Source: Williamsia sp. CHRR-6 (lineage in GTDB: Bacteria > Actinomycetota > Actinomycetes > Mycobacteriales > Mycobacteriaceae). Taken from it: 64,000 nucleotides of DNA. Position 1 is the stretch's first letter. Every line of letters begins with the position of its first letter. The stretch is taken from assembly GCF_018474015.1 (NCBI RefSeq), contig NZ_JAHCSG010000003.1:124001-188000 (forward strand), written 5' to 3'. The notes beneath the pieces are model-generated. The model saw only the letters and a list, made by a program, of their open reading frames with translations, searched no databases and was not told the origin of the DNA. Made by a program: the position numbers and the translations under genes. Positions 1-10,574 of this stretch are shown here, in pieces.

Positions 1-3000
1 GAGAAGGTCGTCGGAGATTGGCTCATCCCCGCGTTCGCGGGGAGCACTAGCGGAACGTCTCGTTGAGCGAGAATTGTTGGGGCTCATCCCCGCGTTCGCG
101 GGGAGCACGGCAGTGACTTTCGCCATCACTGGACCCGGATGGGCTCATCCCCGCGTTCGCGGGGAGCACGCGGTCGGTGGCTGATCGGGCGCGATGAGGT
201 CGGGCTCATCCCCGCGTTCGCGGGGAGCACGACGACTGATCCCACGCGAGGTCGGCCGTGTAGGGCTCATCCCCGCGTTCGCGGGAAGCACAAGCGTGTC
301 ATGACCGCAGGCCGCGAGACGATGGGCTAATCCCCGCGTTCGCGGGGAGCACCCATAGGTTGGGGTTGCCCGCTAGCTGCCCAAGGGCTCATCCCCGCGT
401 TCGCGGGGAGCACTTCGCTGTCTTCTTTTCGAAGTGCTGCACTCGGGGCTCATCCCCGCGTTCGCGGGGAGCACACATTCTCGGGTGACGGGGTGGACTT
501 TCCCGCGGGCTCATCCCCGCGTTCGCGGGGAGCACCCTCGACAAAGCCGCTCAAGAATCCAGTGACGGGGCTCATCCCCGCGTTCGCGGGGAGCACTGGT
601 TGTAGTTGATCGCCGTGCGGAACTGCCTGGGCTCATCCCCGCGTTCGCGGGGAGCACATCAGCCGCGAAGCGCTCCGGTCCTACATGGAGGGCTCATCCC
701 CGCGTTCGCGGGGAGCACCAGTTCACCGGGATCGTCGCCAACGCGCACCGGGGCTCATCCCCGCGTTCGCGGGGAGCACTCCGCAGTGCGTCCCATGCGG
801 CGTTGAATTCTGGGCTCATCCCCGCGTTCGCGGGGAGCACTCCAGGTCAATGGAGCATCAATCCGTCGTGCAGGGCTCATCCCCGCGTTCGCGGGGAGCA
901 CACGATGTCGATCACCAGCGTGCCGTTGCGGAGGGGCTCATCCCCGCGTTCGCGGGGAGCACGTGGAGGTGACCGTGCTTTCGGTCTTGGCACTGGGCTC
1001 ATCCCCGCGTTCGCGGGGAGCACTGGATGGGGGTCTTGAGCACGTCGACCACACCGGGCTCATCCCCGCGTTCGCGGGGAGCACGCGGCCGGGAGCTGCG
1101 CAGCCACCACGTCCGTGGGCTCATCCCCGCGTTCGCGGGGAGCACAGCGCCCTTCACCAGCACTGCGGTCACGGATGGGGCTCATCCCCGCGTTCGCGGG
1201 GAGCACTTTTCGCGTCGCGCGGTGCGGCTAATGATGACGGGCTCATCCCCGCGTTCGCGGGGAGCACCCACTGAGACCCTGCTTACTAGCAAATAAGCAG
1301 GGCTCATCCCCGCGTTCGCGGGGAGCACACTTACGTGCCACCTGCACCGGCTCGCCCGCAGGGCTCATCCCCGCGTTCGCGGGGAGCACAGGGCACTGAT
1401 CTGCGCCAGTCGTACGTCACTGGGCTCATCCCCGCGTTCGCGGGGAGCACGGCTTCACCGAGCTGCGCGACGCCATGCAGAAGGGCTCATCCCCGCGTTC
1501 GCGGGGAGCACGTGCCCGTGGTGTGCCCACCACCCGGACCCCGGGGCTCATCCCCGCGTTCGCGGGGAGCACATGATGCCGCTGGTGCAGACGTTCCTCC
1601 AGCTGGGCTCATCCCCGCGTTCGCGGGGAGCACCGCACCGGCCTGCGCGGGAAATGCGTCGATGCGGGCTCATCCCCGCGTTCGCGGGGAGCACGACGGC
1701 GAGGAGCAGCTCGGCATCATCGAGCCGGGCTCATCCCCGCGTTCGCGGGGAGCACAGCTCGGTGATGCCTGTCAGCACGTCGGACACGGGCTCATCCCCG
1801 CGTTCGCGGGGAGCACCCGACGGAGGGCACCCAGTCAGGCACCTTGATGGGCTCATCCCCGCGTTCGCGGGGAGCACCGTGTTCAGCTCCGGGCTGACCG
1901 ATGCCAGCGGGGCTCATCCCCGCGTTCGCGGGGAGCACGGCGATGGCGTCGCCTCCGGTGATGACGGTGAGGGCTCATCCCCGCGTTCGCGGGGAGCACA
2001 ATACTGACTTCGCCTACTTCCCTAAGTCGTGGGGCTCATCCCCGCGTTCGCGGGGAGCACTTTTCGCGTCGCGCGGTGCGGCTAATGACGACGGGCTCAT
2101 CCCCGCGTTCGCGGGGAGCACGGGTTCAACCGAATCGTGCGCGAGTTCAACAGGGGCTCATCCCCGCGTTCGCGGGGAGCACCTGGCCGGATCCCCGCCG
2201 AAGTACTGGAGCCTGGGCTCATCCCCGCGTTCGCGGGGAGCACAAGCTCTACCAGGACGGAAACAACCTGTACGAGGGCTCATCCCCGCGTTCGCGGGGA
2301 GCACCTCCGATCACGGTGTCGGCATACTCCGGGGTAGGGCTCATCCCCGCGTTCGCGGGGAGCACGAGTGTTACGCAGACATGCGAGCGTTGCGGCAGGG
2401 CTCATCCCCGCGTTCGCGGGGAGCACGTCAGCGTGTTCGTCGCGGTGCAGCCGACGAAGGGCTCATCCCCGCGTTCGCGGGGAGCACACGCAACCTTGGT
2501 CCGGCGCTGGCGCAGATCGGGGCTCATCCCCGCGTTCGCGGGGAGCACTTCGACGGTGTCTGCACGCAGGGGTCTACCACGGGCTCATCCCCGCGTTCGC
2601 GGGGAGCACCTGCCTGCGGCGGTCCAATTCCCTCGCATATGGGGCTCATCCCCGCGTTCGCGGGGAGCACACCGAGTTTCGCAAAGCGGTCCAGGAGAAC
2701 CTGGGCTCATCCCCGCGTTCGCGGGGAGCACCGGGCGCGCAGATCGCGTGCGAACCCGTCCATGGGCTCATCCCCGCGTTCGCGGGGAGCACAAAGGGTT
2801 CGACCAGACCTGATACCACTTGAGGGGCTCATCCCCGCGTTCGCGGGGAGCACCTGCCCAACTGCACCGCGCCGACACCGGCGACGGGCTCATCCCCGCG
2901 TTCGCGGGGAGCACGTCAGCTCCTCAAGGCGCGCGCGCGCGGCCGCGGGCTCATCCCCGCGTTCGCGGGGAGCACACGTGCCTGTGCTGGTGGACGAAGC

Positions 3001-6000
3001 GCTGTGAGGGCTCATCCCCGCGTTCGCGGGGAGCACAAACTTGCAGTCGAGATCCACAACGACATCCAGGGCTCATCCCCGCGTTCGCGGGGAGCACGTG
3101 TGCCCACGGCGCGGTGATGACGTGCCAGGGGGCTCATCCCCGCGTTCGCGGGGAGCACCTCGTGTGCGGCCGACGATGACGATTTCACCGGGGCTCATCC
3201 CCGCGTTCGCGGGGAGCACATGTCGCCGATGAGCATGTGTGCGGTGTCGAGGGGCTCATCCCCGCGTTCGCGGGGAGCACTGATCGAAACTGACACAGCG
3301 GCCGAGGGTCGCGGGCTCATCCCCGCGTTCGCGGGGAGCACGTGAGTCCGCAAAAGCCGCAATCGATAGCGCTGGGCTCATCCCCGCGTTCGCGGGGAGC
3401 ACAGATTGTGCCACAACGCGATGATGTTTGACCTGGGCTCATCCCCGCGTTCGCGGGGAGCACCGTGACCGTGCCCGTCTTTCACGGTGCGCGTTGGGCT
3501 CATCCCCGCGTTCGCGGGGAGCACACCGACGAAAGCCGGCTATCTCCGTTGTAGGTGGGCTCATCCCCGCGTTCGCGGGGAGCACCTGACTTTCTTGGCC
3601 AAGCAAAGGCAGCGCGAGGGCTCATCCCCGCGTTCGCGGGGAGCACGCTGGGCGTCACGGCGTACGACGCTGGGGGTCGGGCTCCTCCCCGCGTTCGCGG
3701 GGAGCACCGAATCATTGCTTGGTGCTTGTCGTGTGTCGTGGGCTCATCCCCGCGTTCGCGGGGAGCACGGGGTCACCGACCCGGCGCAACGTGCGGACCT
3801 GGGCTCATCCCCGCGTTCGCGGGGAGCACATGTCGAGAAGGGTTGTCTGCAGAGCGGACCCGGGCTCATCCCCGCGTTCGCGGGGAGCACAGTGTCGCGT
3901 CGTAGTTGCCCGGTTCGGACATGGGCTCATCCCCGCGTTCGCGGGGAGCACCATGCGCATCAGCCCCACCACACCCGCAGGCGGGGCTCATCCCCGCGTT
4001 CGCGGGGAGCACTGCCTTCTGAGCGCTGGGACGGTGGCGAGCCCGGGCTCATCCCCGCGTTCGCGGGGAGCACTGCACCCAGCCAAGCTGATTGGCGCGA
4101 GTGTTGGGCTCATCCCCGCGTTCGCGGGGAGCACGCGTGGGCTGGGTATGTGGTGGCTGCGGAGGCGGGCTCATCCCCGCGTTCGCGGGGAGCACTGCGG
4201 CGCAACGGGGTGACGTGTCGAAGCATCGGGCTCATCCCCGCGTTCGCGGGGAGCACGAGTGGCTGTCAGGGCGGCGTGACTGGGCATCGGGCTCATCCCC
4301 GCGTTCGCGGGGAGCACAAGCTCTACCAGGACGGAAACAACCTGTACGAGGGCTCATCCCCGCGTTCGCGGGGAGCACAAAGCACCTCCGAGCCTGACGC
4401 TGGCCGTCATGGGCTCATCCCCGCGTTCGCGGGGAGCACTGGGACCTATTCGAGGGTCCATTCGCCGCACCGGGCTCATCCCCGCGTTCGCGGGGAGCAC
4501 TGATGCTCCTCGAGCGAGATCAGCGGCGGCCAGGGCTCATCCCCGCGTTCGCGGGGAGCACCACCTCGCCCTCGACATCAACGCGGACTGGTGGGGCTCA
4601 TCCCCGCGTTCGCGGGGAGCACGCTTCGGCAGCCGATGGCGCTGCGACTGGGGTGGGCTCATCCCCGCGTTCGCGGGGAGCACTCATCCACTGCGCCACC
4701 CCGAGACAGAACACCGGGCTCATCCCCGCGTTCGCGGGGAGCACACGATCCAACTGCCGCAGTCCTACCGGCCGATGGGCTCATCCCCGCGTTCGCGGGG
4801 AGCACGGCTTCACCGAGCTGCGCGACGCCATGCAAAAGGGCTCATCCCCGCGTTCGCGGGGAGCACGAATCGCGAGCTGGACGCCGCGTCGAAGAATAGG
4901 GCTCATCCCCGCGTTCGCGGGGAGCACCGATTCGGTGGATCGCGATCCGGCACAGGCTCGGGCTCATCCCCGCGTTCGCGGGGAGCACAGGAAAGCCTCC
5001 TCCGGCTTGTCGGGGTCGCAGGGCTCATCCCCGCGTTCGCGGGGAGCACGACTTGTCGACAATGTCGATCACCAACGTGCCGGGCTCATCCCCGCGTTCG
5101 CGGGGAGCACGACGTGCTTCGCGTCTTCTTCGGAATCAACGGGGGCTCATCCCCGCGTTCGCGGGGAGCACCATGCGCATCAGCCCCACCACACCCGCAG
5201 GCGGGGCTCATCCCCGCGTTCGCGGGGAGCACTGTGCCAGCTGGTCGCGCATGCCGTGCAGGAAGGGCTCATCCCCGCGTTCGCGGGGAGCACCTAACCT
5301 TGCGCAATCACGTGCGCAGGCCCTAGGGCTCATCCCCGCGTTCGCGGGGAGCACTCGTTGAGCGCAATCGAACCGCGTTCACTGTCGGGCTCATCCCCGC
5401 GTTCGCGGGGAGCACAGGGCACTGATCTGCGCCAGTCGCAAGTTGCTGGGCTCATCCCCGCGTTCGCGGGGAGCACACAATTGCGTTGTTCCACAACCAC
5501 ATAACGACGGGCTCATCCCCGCGTTCGCGGGGAGCACTCGGGTCAACCCCTGATGACTTCCGACGCCGTGGGCTCATCCCCGCGTTCGCGGGGAGCACCT
5601 GCCCCCACGGACTAGGAGGACGTGATGGCAGGGCTCATCCCCGCGTTCGCGGGGAGCACTAACCCTTGCGCAATCACGTGCGCAGGCCCTAGGGCTCATC
5701 CCCGCGTTCGCGGGGAGCACGTGCCGACCTGGTTGCGCTTGACGTTGTACCAGGGCTCATCCCCGCGTTCGCGGGGAGCACTGGTGCCACAGCGGGTGCA
5801 CCTACGACACCGAGGGCTCATCCCCGCGTTCGCGGGGAGCACGAACGCATCGCCACCGAAGTCGGCTGGACACTGGGCTCATCCCCGCGTTCGCGGGGAG
5901 CACCAACGAATCGTCCATCTTGCGCGCGGCGGTGCGGGCTCATCCCCGCGTTCGCGGGGAGCACGACACCCATCCATAGGTTGGTTGGCCAGTCGAGGGC

Positions 6001-8526
6001 TCATCCCCGCGTTCGCGGGGAGCACGGGCGTGAAGCCGTCCTCGAAGATCGCGTCAGGGGCTCATCCCCGCGTTCGCGGGGAGCACTACGGCCGGTAGGC
6101 GGTAATGACACGCATGTAGGGCTCATCCCCGCGTTCGCGGGGAGCACTGCGCGATCATCGCGTTGAGCTGTGCGGCGTTGGGCTCATCCCCGCGTTCGCG
6201 GGGAGCACTAGCCGGTCTTCAAACTCCGCGATCGGATTGGGGGCTCATCCCCGCGTTCGCGGGGAGCACGGGTAGGTGCGGGGTGGGGCGGACCTGCCAC
6301 GGGGCTCATCCCCGCGTTCGCGGGGAGCACACACCGTCAGCCCCGATATCGCTGTGCCCATGGGGCTCATCCCCGCGTTCGCGGGGAGCACGCGCTTTTC
6401 CCGGATTCGGCGTTCCCGATCGTGGGCTCATCCCCGCGTTCGCGGGGAGCACTGCGTTGCGCCATCTGCGTCACCTGCGCTGGTGGGCTCATCGCCGCGT
6501 TCGCGGGGAGCACGATCGTGATGACGTGTCGCGCTCGGTGCCCTTGGGCTCATCCCCGCGTTCGCGGGGAGCACGACGGCGAGGAGCAGCTCGGCATCAT
6601 CGAGCCGGGCTCATCCCCGCGTTCGCGGGGAGCACAGCTCGACGAGTGGGGCAATCGCCTGCAGGGTGGGCTCATCCCCGCGTTCGCGGGGAGCACGCGA
6701 GCCGGGTACCCGGAGTGGAGATCTCCGAGGGCTCATCCCCGCGTTCGCGGGGAGCACTGACAACGCCGGCATTCTGCAGCAGCGTGCCAGGGCTCATCCC
6801 CGCGTTCGCGGGGAGCACTCGACCCCGGCCTTGTCCGTCACCGACCACCAGGGCTCATCCCCGCGTTCGCGGGGAGCACCTGCGCTGTGGCTGACTTTGG
6901 ACGTGCTACTGGGGCTCATCCCCGCGTTCGCGGGGAGCACGCCTTCGCGGACCGCTCCGATCAGCTCGGCGAGGGCTCATCCCCGCGTTCGCGGGGAGCA
7001 CGCACCGGTAGAAGTCGAGTTCACTGCCGCGCAGGGCTCATCCCCGCGTTCGCGGGGAGCACCCACAGGTTAGGGTCGCCCACTAGCTGCCCAAGGGCTC
7101 ATCCCCGCGTTCGCGGGGAGCACGCCACGAGTCGGAAAACTTTGTTTTTCGCCCTGGGCTCATCCCCGCGTTCGCGGGGAGCACCAACTCATCAGATGCA
7201 TGACGCAAAACAACATGGGCTCATCCCCGCGTTCGCGGGGAGCACTAGCCGGTCTTCAAACTCCGCGATCGGATTGGGGGCTCATCCCCGCGTTCGCGGG
7301 GAGCACCGTCGTGGGAGAGCGAGAGCGTGGATACGGTGGGGCTCATCCCCGCGTTCGCGGGGAGCACGCAATGGCGCGGACGCGAGCAAGGCTCCTCTTG
7401 GGCTCATCCCCGCGTTCGCGGGGAGCACTCTCACCACCCACGGCGCGGGCAAAGGCTCCGGGGCTCATCCCCGCGTTCGCGGGGAGCACGGTGATGCCTC
7501 GGGCGATCGCTTTGCCCAAGCGGGCTCATCCCCGCGTTCGCGGGGAGCACGCACCGTCGGGGCTGACACCAGGGTCGGAGTCGGGCTCATCCCCGCGTTC
7601 GCGGGGAGCACCGCGCGGACACTTTGGGCGCGTTGGCGAGGGAGGGCTCATCCCCGCGTTCGCGGGGAGCACAGCTGCCATCGTTGAACATTGTTTCTCC
7701 TCGGGGGCTCATCCCCGCGTTCGCGGGGAGCACCTTCGCTTAGCGCGAAAACTGATCGCGATGGTGGGCTCATCCCCGCGTTCGCGGGGAGCACTTCGTC
7801 GGCCGCGAAGTCGGACCCCGAATCCGGGGCTCATCCCCGCGTTCGCGGGGAGCACCGTCTGCGCCGATGCCGAGGATGGAATCACTTGGGCTCATCCCCG
7901 CGTTCGCGGGGAGCACACATGAGCAGCAGCCCCATCGTCAACGGTCAAGGGCTCATCCCCGCGTTCGCGGGGAGCACGTCAACGCAGAAGCGACGGCAGT
8001 CGAGGTCGCGGGCTCATCCCCGCGTTCGCGGGGAGCACCGCGAGTCGTACGGGTTGCGCCCGAGAAGGACGGGCTCATCCCCGCGTTCGCGGGGAGCACC
8101 CTAACCCGCTGCTACCGATCCCCGTGTTCCAGGGCTCATCCCCGCGTTCGCGGGGAGCACCCCGTGTTCCAGTTCCCGCGCGTGCTGCCGCTGGGCTCAT
8201 CCCCGCGTTCGCGGGGAGCACGAACCGTTCCCGGCCCGGCGCCCCCGACACGCGGGCTCATCCCCGCGTTCGCGGGGAGCACCCGTGCGCATCCTCGCGC
8301 CGCGCTAGGCGACGGGGCTCATCCCCGCGTTCGCGGGGAGCACTAGTACTCGCGTAGTCGATCGTCGGCCGCGAAGGGCTCATCCCCGCGTTCGCGGGGA
8401 GCACACAATAGTCCGTAAATTAGCGCCATAATCCGAGGGCTCATCCCCGCGTTCGCGGGGAGCACGTTGAACACGAGCTGGACTCCGGACCACCAGAGGG
8501 CTCATCCCCGCGTTCGCGGGGAGCAC
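1..8526 (-). CRISPR. Type I-E CRISPR array, 140 repeats, left end outside window
   Basis: A 29-base repeat recurs at an exact 61-base pitch. Repeat n covers 19+61n to 47+61n for n = 0 to 139, giving 139 complete 32-base spacers plus a partial one at 1-18. I checked more than 25 positions and all fit the pitch. In the transcribed (minus) orientation the repeat starts GTGCT, has a stem of CCCCGCG and CGCGGGG around AA, and ends ATGAGCCC, the classic I-E form cleaved by Cas6e. Only five repeats deviate: base 19 (t for g), 286 (a for g), 329 (a for c), 3685 (c for a) and 6494 (g for c). The leader and cas operon lie to the right, so high-coordinate spacers are the newest. No real genes lie within the array. 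Confidence 0.98.
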
Positions 8527-8583
8527 ACTTGGTGAGCTGGGACTTTCCTGCTCGCCGTCTCATAAAATCATTGGACTTGCTCG
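8527..8583 (-). promoter_or_regulatory. CRISPR leader
   Basis: This 57-base stretch separates the cas2 stop codon from the first, leader-proximal repeat (8498-8526). Read on the minus strand it includes an A/T-rich patch (CCAATGATTTTATGAGACG) unlike the GC-rich surroundings, as expected for a leader carrying the pre-crRNA promoter and adaptation signals. Its position between cas2 and the repeat is the usual place in type I-E loci. The exact promoter cannot be fixed by eye. The leader may extend into the 3' end of cas2. Confidence 0.75.
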
Positions 8584-8949
8584 TCAACCACCCCCTTGGT
8601 TGCGTCGCGCTGCGCGGTAGCGACTAGCTTTACTTCGTCCGGCCCGCGGTCTGGCGGCTGACGGCAAGGCCTCTCCGGTGTGGGGACGCCGCACCAACTT
8701 CACTCCATCGATATCGACGGGCTCCCAGTCAAAGCGATGAATCCTGAAGTCGAGCCGCTGCTCGTTCCGGGCCGGCGACACCATGATGGCGCGGCCGTCC
8801 TTGACGAGTTCCTGCACCCGTTCCCACAGCAGATCGCGCACGCGCTTTGACAACACCCCAACGAAAACACCAGGGCTGATCTCCAGTAACCACCGGGTCA
8901 GATGCCCGCGCAGGCCAACTGGGCAAGCCGTCACGATGAGAACTACCAC
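8584..8949 (-). CDS. cas2: Cas2e, CRISPR spacer-integration subunit (type I-E)
   Basis: 121 residues, starting MVVLIVTACPVGLRGHLTRW, the typical start of the I-E Cas2 (CT1978) family. Cas2 forms the central dimer of the Cas1-Cas2 integrase, which measures prespacers and inserts them at the leader end. The fold is a small ferredoxin-like domain (about residues 1-88). A basic, low-complexity tail of about 30 residues rich in Arg, Ala and Gly follows, and many I-E Cas2 proteins lack or shorten this part. It overlaps the end of cas1 by 7 bases and is the last gene before the leader. Confidence 0.95.
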   Translation of the reverse strand: MVVLIVTACPVGLRGHLTRWLLEISPGVFVGVLSKRVRDLLWERVQELVKDGRAIMVSPARNEQRLDFRIHRFDWEPVDIDGVKLVRRPHTGEALPSAARPRAGRSKASRYRAARRNQGGG

Positions 8950-9899
8950 GGCCCGTCAAAGTCCTCGCTGGCGAAGTGGCTTTGGCCGCTGGCAACTGCT
9001 GGGCCACGATCGTCCCAGAGGTACACGACATCTGCGTCGTAGCTTTCTAGATCTTCGCCCTCGGGGAGCAGTAGCGCTTTGATGTCCTCAGCACACCTTG
9101 GCAACAGCTTGGACTGGTAGATCAGATCACGAACTCGGCGACGAACAACCGCCGGAATATCGTCGACTTCCTCGGCCGCCACGTCGAAGGCCACGGGGAT
9201 GGCGATCTCAGCTTTGTACAGATCAGCAATGTCGTAGACAAAAGAGCGATCGTGGCCTGTATGAACAAAGCCAAGACCGGGCGAACAACCTAGTGCAACG
9301 ATCATCGCGTGCGCTGCTCCGTAAAGACATGTTGTCGCCGCAGACAGTGCCCTGTTCACATCATCGCCCGCGGCGAAATCGTTGGGATCGTAGTCCCGTC
9401 GATTCCACTCGACTCCAGTTCGCTGCGCATGCGCACGGTAGATCTTCCGCACGCGTGCACCTTCTTTGCCGCGCAACTGCTGCATAGTCAACCCGCTGGT
9501 GTCCTCATCAGGGAAACGCATCGAATACATTGCACGCGCCACGCCGATCCGGAGGTCACGGTTGGATACTGCTCTTGCTTGCGCGTCGAGAAGGCGGCTT
9601 GTCCGCCCAAGCGGTCGGCCATGGGCGTAGTAGCGCACACCCTGCTCACCAACCCACACCGTTGATGACCCCGACTCGGCCATGAGGACCATCGCTTGAT
9701 GAGTCACCCGTGTCCCCGGCCCCAGCAACAAAGCACCAATGGTCGCCGTAGGAATGTGGACGACCCCACGCTCATCCGTCGCGGTGAGGGCATTACCGTC
9801 CCGGTGAACCGTGCATCGCTCCAAGTAGATGAACGACAGCCTTTCAGACGCTCGGACAAGCTCAGTCGGCCGAACAGGCGGCGGGCCCGGGACATTCAC
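8943..9899 (-). CDS. cas1: Cas1e, CRISPR integrase (type I-E)
   Basis: 318 residues, close to the usual I-E length. It catalyses spacer integration together with Cas2. The metal-binding catalytic residues are in place: E146 in LRGKEGARVRK, H213 in GFVHTGHDRSF, and D223/D226 in VYDIADLYK, matching E. coli E141, H208, D218 and D221. The N-terminal beta domain is followed by the helical catalytic domain. The start overlaps the cas6e stop by 4 bases (ATGA type), so translation is probably coupled along the operon. With an intact cas2 and many young-looking spacers, adaptation was very likely functional. Confidence 0.97.
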   Translation of the reverse strand: MNVPGPPPVRPTELVRASERLSFIYLERCTVHRDGNALTATDERGVVHIPTATIGALLLGPGTRVTHQAMVLMAESGSSTVWVGEQGVRYYAHGRPLGRTSRLLDAQARAVSNRDLRIGVARAMYSMRFPDEDTSGLTMQQLRGKEGARVRKIYRAHAQRTGVEWNRRDYDPNDFAAGDDVNRALSAATTCLYGAAHAMIVALGCSPGLGFVHTGHDRSFVYDIADLYKAEIAIPVAFDVAAEEVDDIPAVVRRRVRDLIYQSKLLPRCAEDIKALLLPEGEDLESYDADVVYLWDDRGPAVASGQSHFASEDFDGPW

Positions 9900-10573
9900 G
9901 ACGCCGGAGACACCAACGGAGCAAGGGTCAGGAGGCCACAGCCGTACGCCTTGGCTCGCCCGAGTCCCGCGACGAGGGTGTGTCTCAGCGCGTCTGGGTC
10001 CACCACCTCCAGCACGCCGTCGAACGTCGCGTAAGCGATGGTGACGGCGGTGCCGCGCCTTCCGAACCGCATCACGCCCCGATCGACCACACGGAGGAGC
10101 GCATCGTCACGACTCCCGTCCGGGATGAGAAAACCGCCGCGCTGTGCGCGTGACTCGAGCCATGACTCCTGGTGTTTGACCGAGCGATGCGCGCGCAATG
10201 ACGTTTGCTCGTTGGGCGTCGACCGCCCGCTGTAGACCGGATTCGCCCGCAGTCTGAACCGATACCTCTGTCCGGCATCAATGGCGTCGATCACGGGCGC
10301 GTAGTCACGCGTCTGCCACATTTCACCGGTTTGCCAGCCCGCCTGCTCGACGATGTGGCTGAGGTCGGGCTCGATCGAGCTGACGACATACAGGTGATGG
10401 GTGTCAGCGGTAGGACTGTCGACTCTCCACAGCACGCGCCCGTGTCCAGCCGGCGTCGGCGCGCCGGGCGGGAACGCTGCAGCCACGGCGGCGTGCATTG
10501 CTTGTGGAGACGCGAGCAGTTTCGCTCCGCCGCGGCGACGGCGGTTGATCGGCATTCGCGTGAGGAACGGCAT
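9896..10573 (-). CDS. cas6e: Cas6e, pre-crRNA endoribonuclease (CasE/Cse3)
   Basis: 225 residues from the chosen ATG, giving MPFLTRMPINRRRRGG, the family's typical start. A longer in-frame reading to 10627 exists, but this ATG has GGAGGT 7 bases upstream and follows the cas5e stop by one base. Cas6e cuts each repeat at the base of its hairpin and stays bound to the crRNA 3' end within Cascade. H27, in SPQAMHAAV, aligns with the catalytic histidine of CasE. The C-terminal glycine-rich loop (GLGRAKAYGCG) is present, and the two ferredoxin-like domains fit the length. Confidence 0.95.
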   Translation of the reverse strand: MPFLTRMPINRRRRGGAKLLASPQAMHAAVAAAFPPGAPTPAGHGRVLWRVDSPTADTHHLYVVSSIEPDLSHIVEQAGWQTGEMWQTRDYAPVIDAIDAGQRYRFRLRANPVYSGRSTPNEQTSLRAHRSVKHQESWLESRAQRGGFLIPDGSRDDALLRVVDRGVMRFGRRGTAVTIAYATFDGVLEVVDPDALRHTLVAGLGRAKAYGCGLLTLAPLVSPAS

Positions 10574-10574
10574 G

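Noticed and set aside
48-5386. Similarity between the spacers at 48-79 and 5355-5386 (shared TCGTTGAGCG)
   Set aside because: Only ten bases in common, which is expected by chance among so many GC-rich spacers.
139-8357. Many plus-strand readings within the CRISPR array with repeating GLIPAFAGST, AHPRVRGEH and GSSPRSRGA
   Set aside because: They are the three frames of the repeat, which has no stop codon in those frames. They are not proteins.
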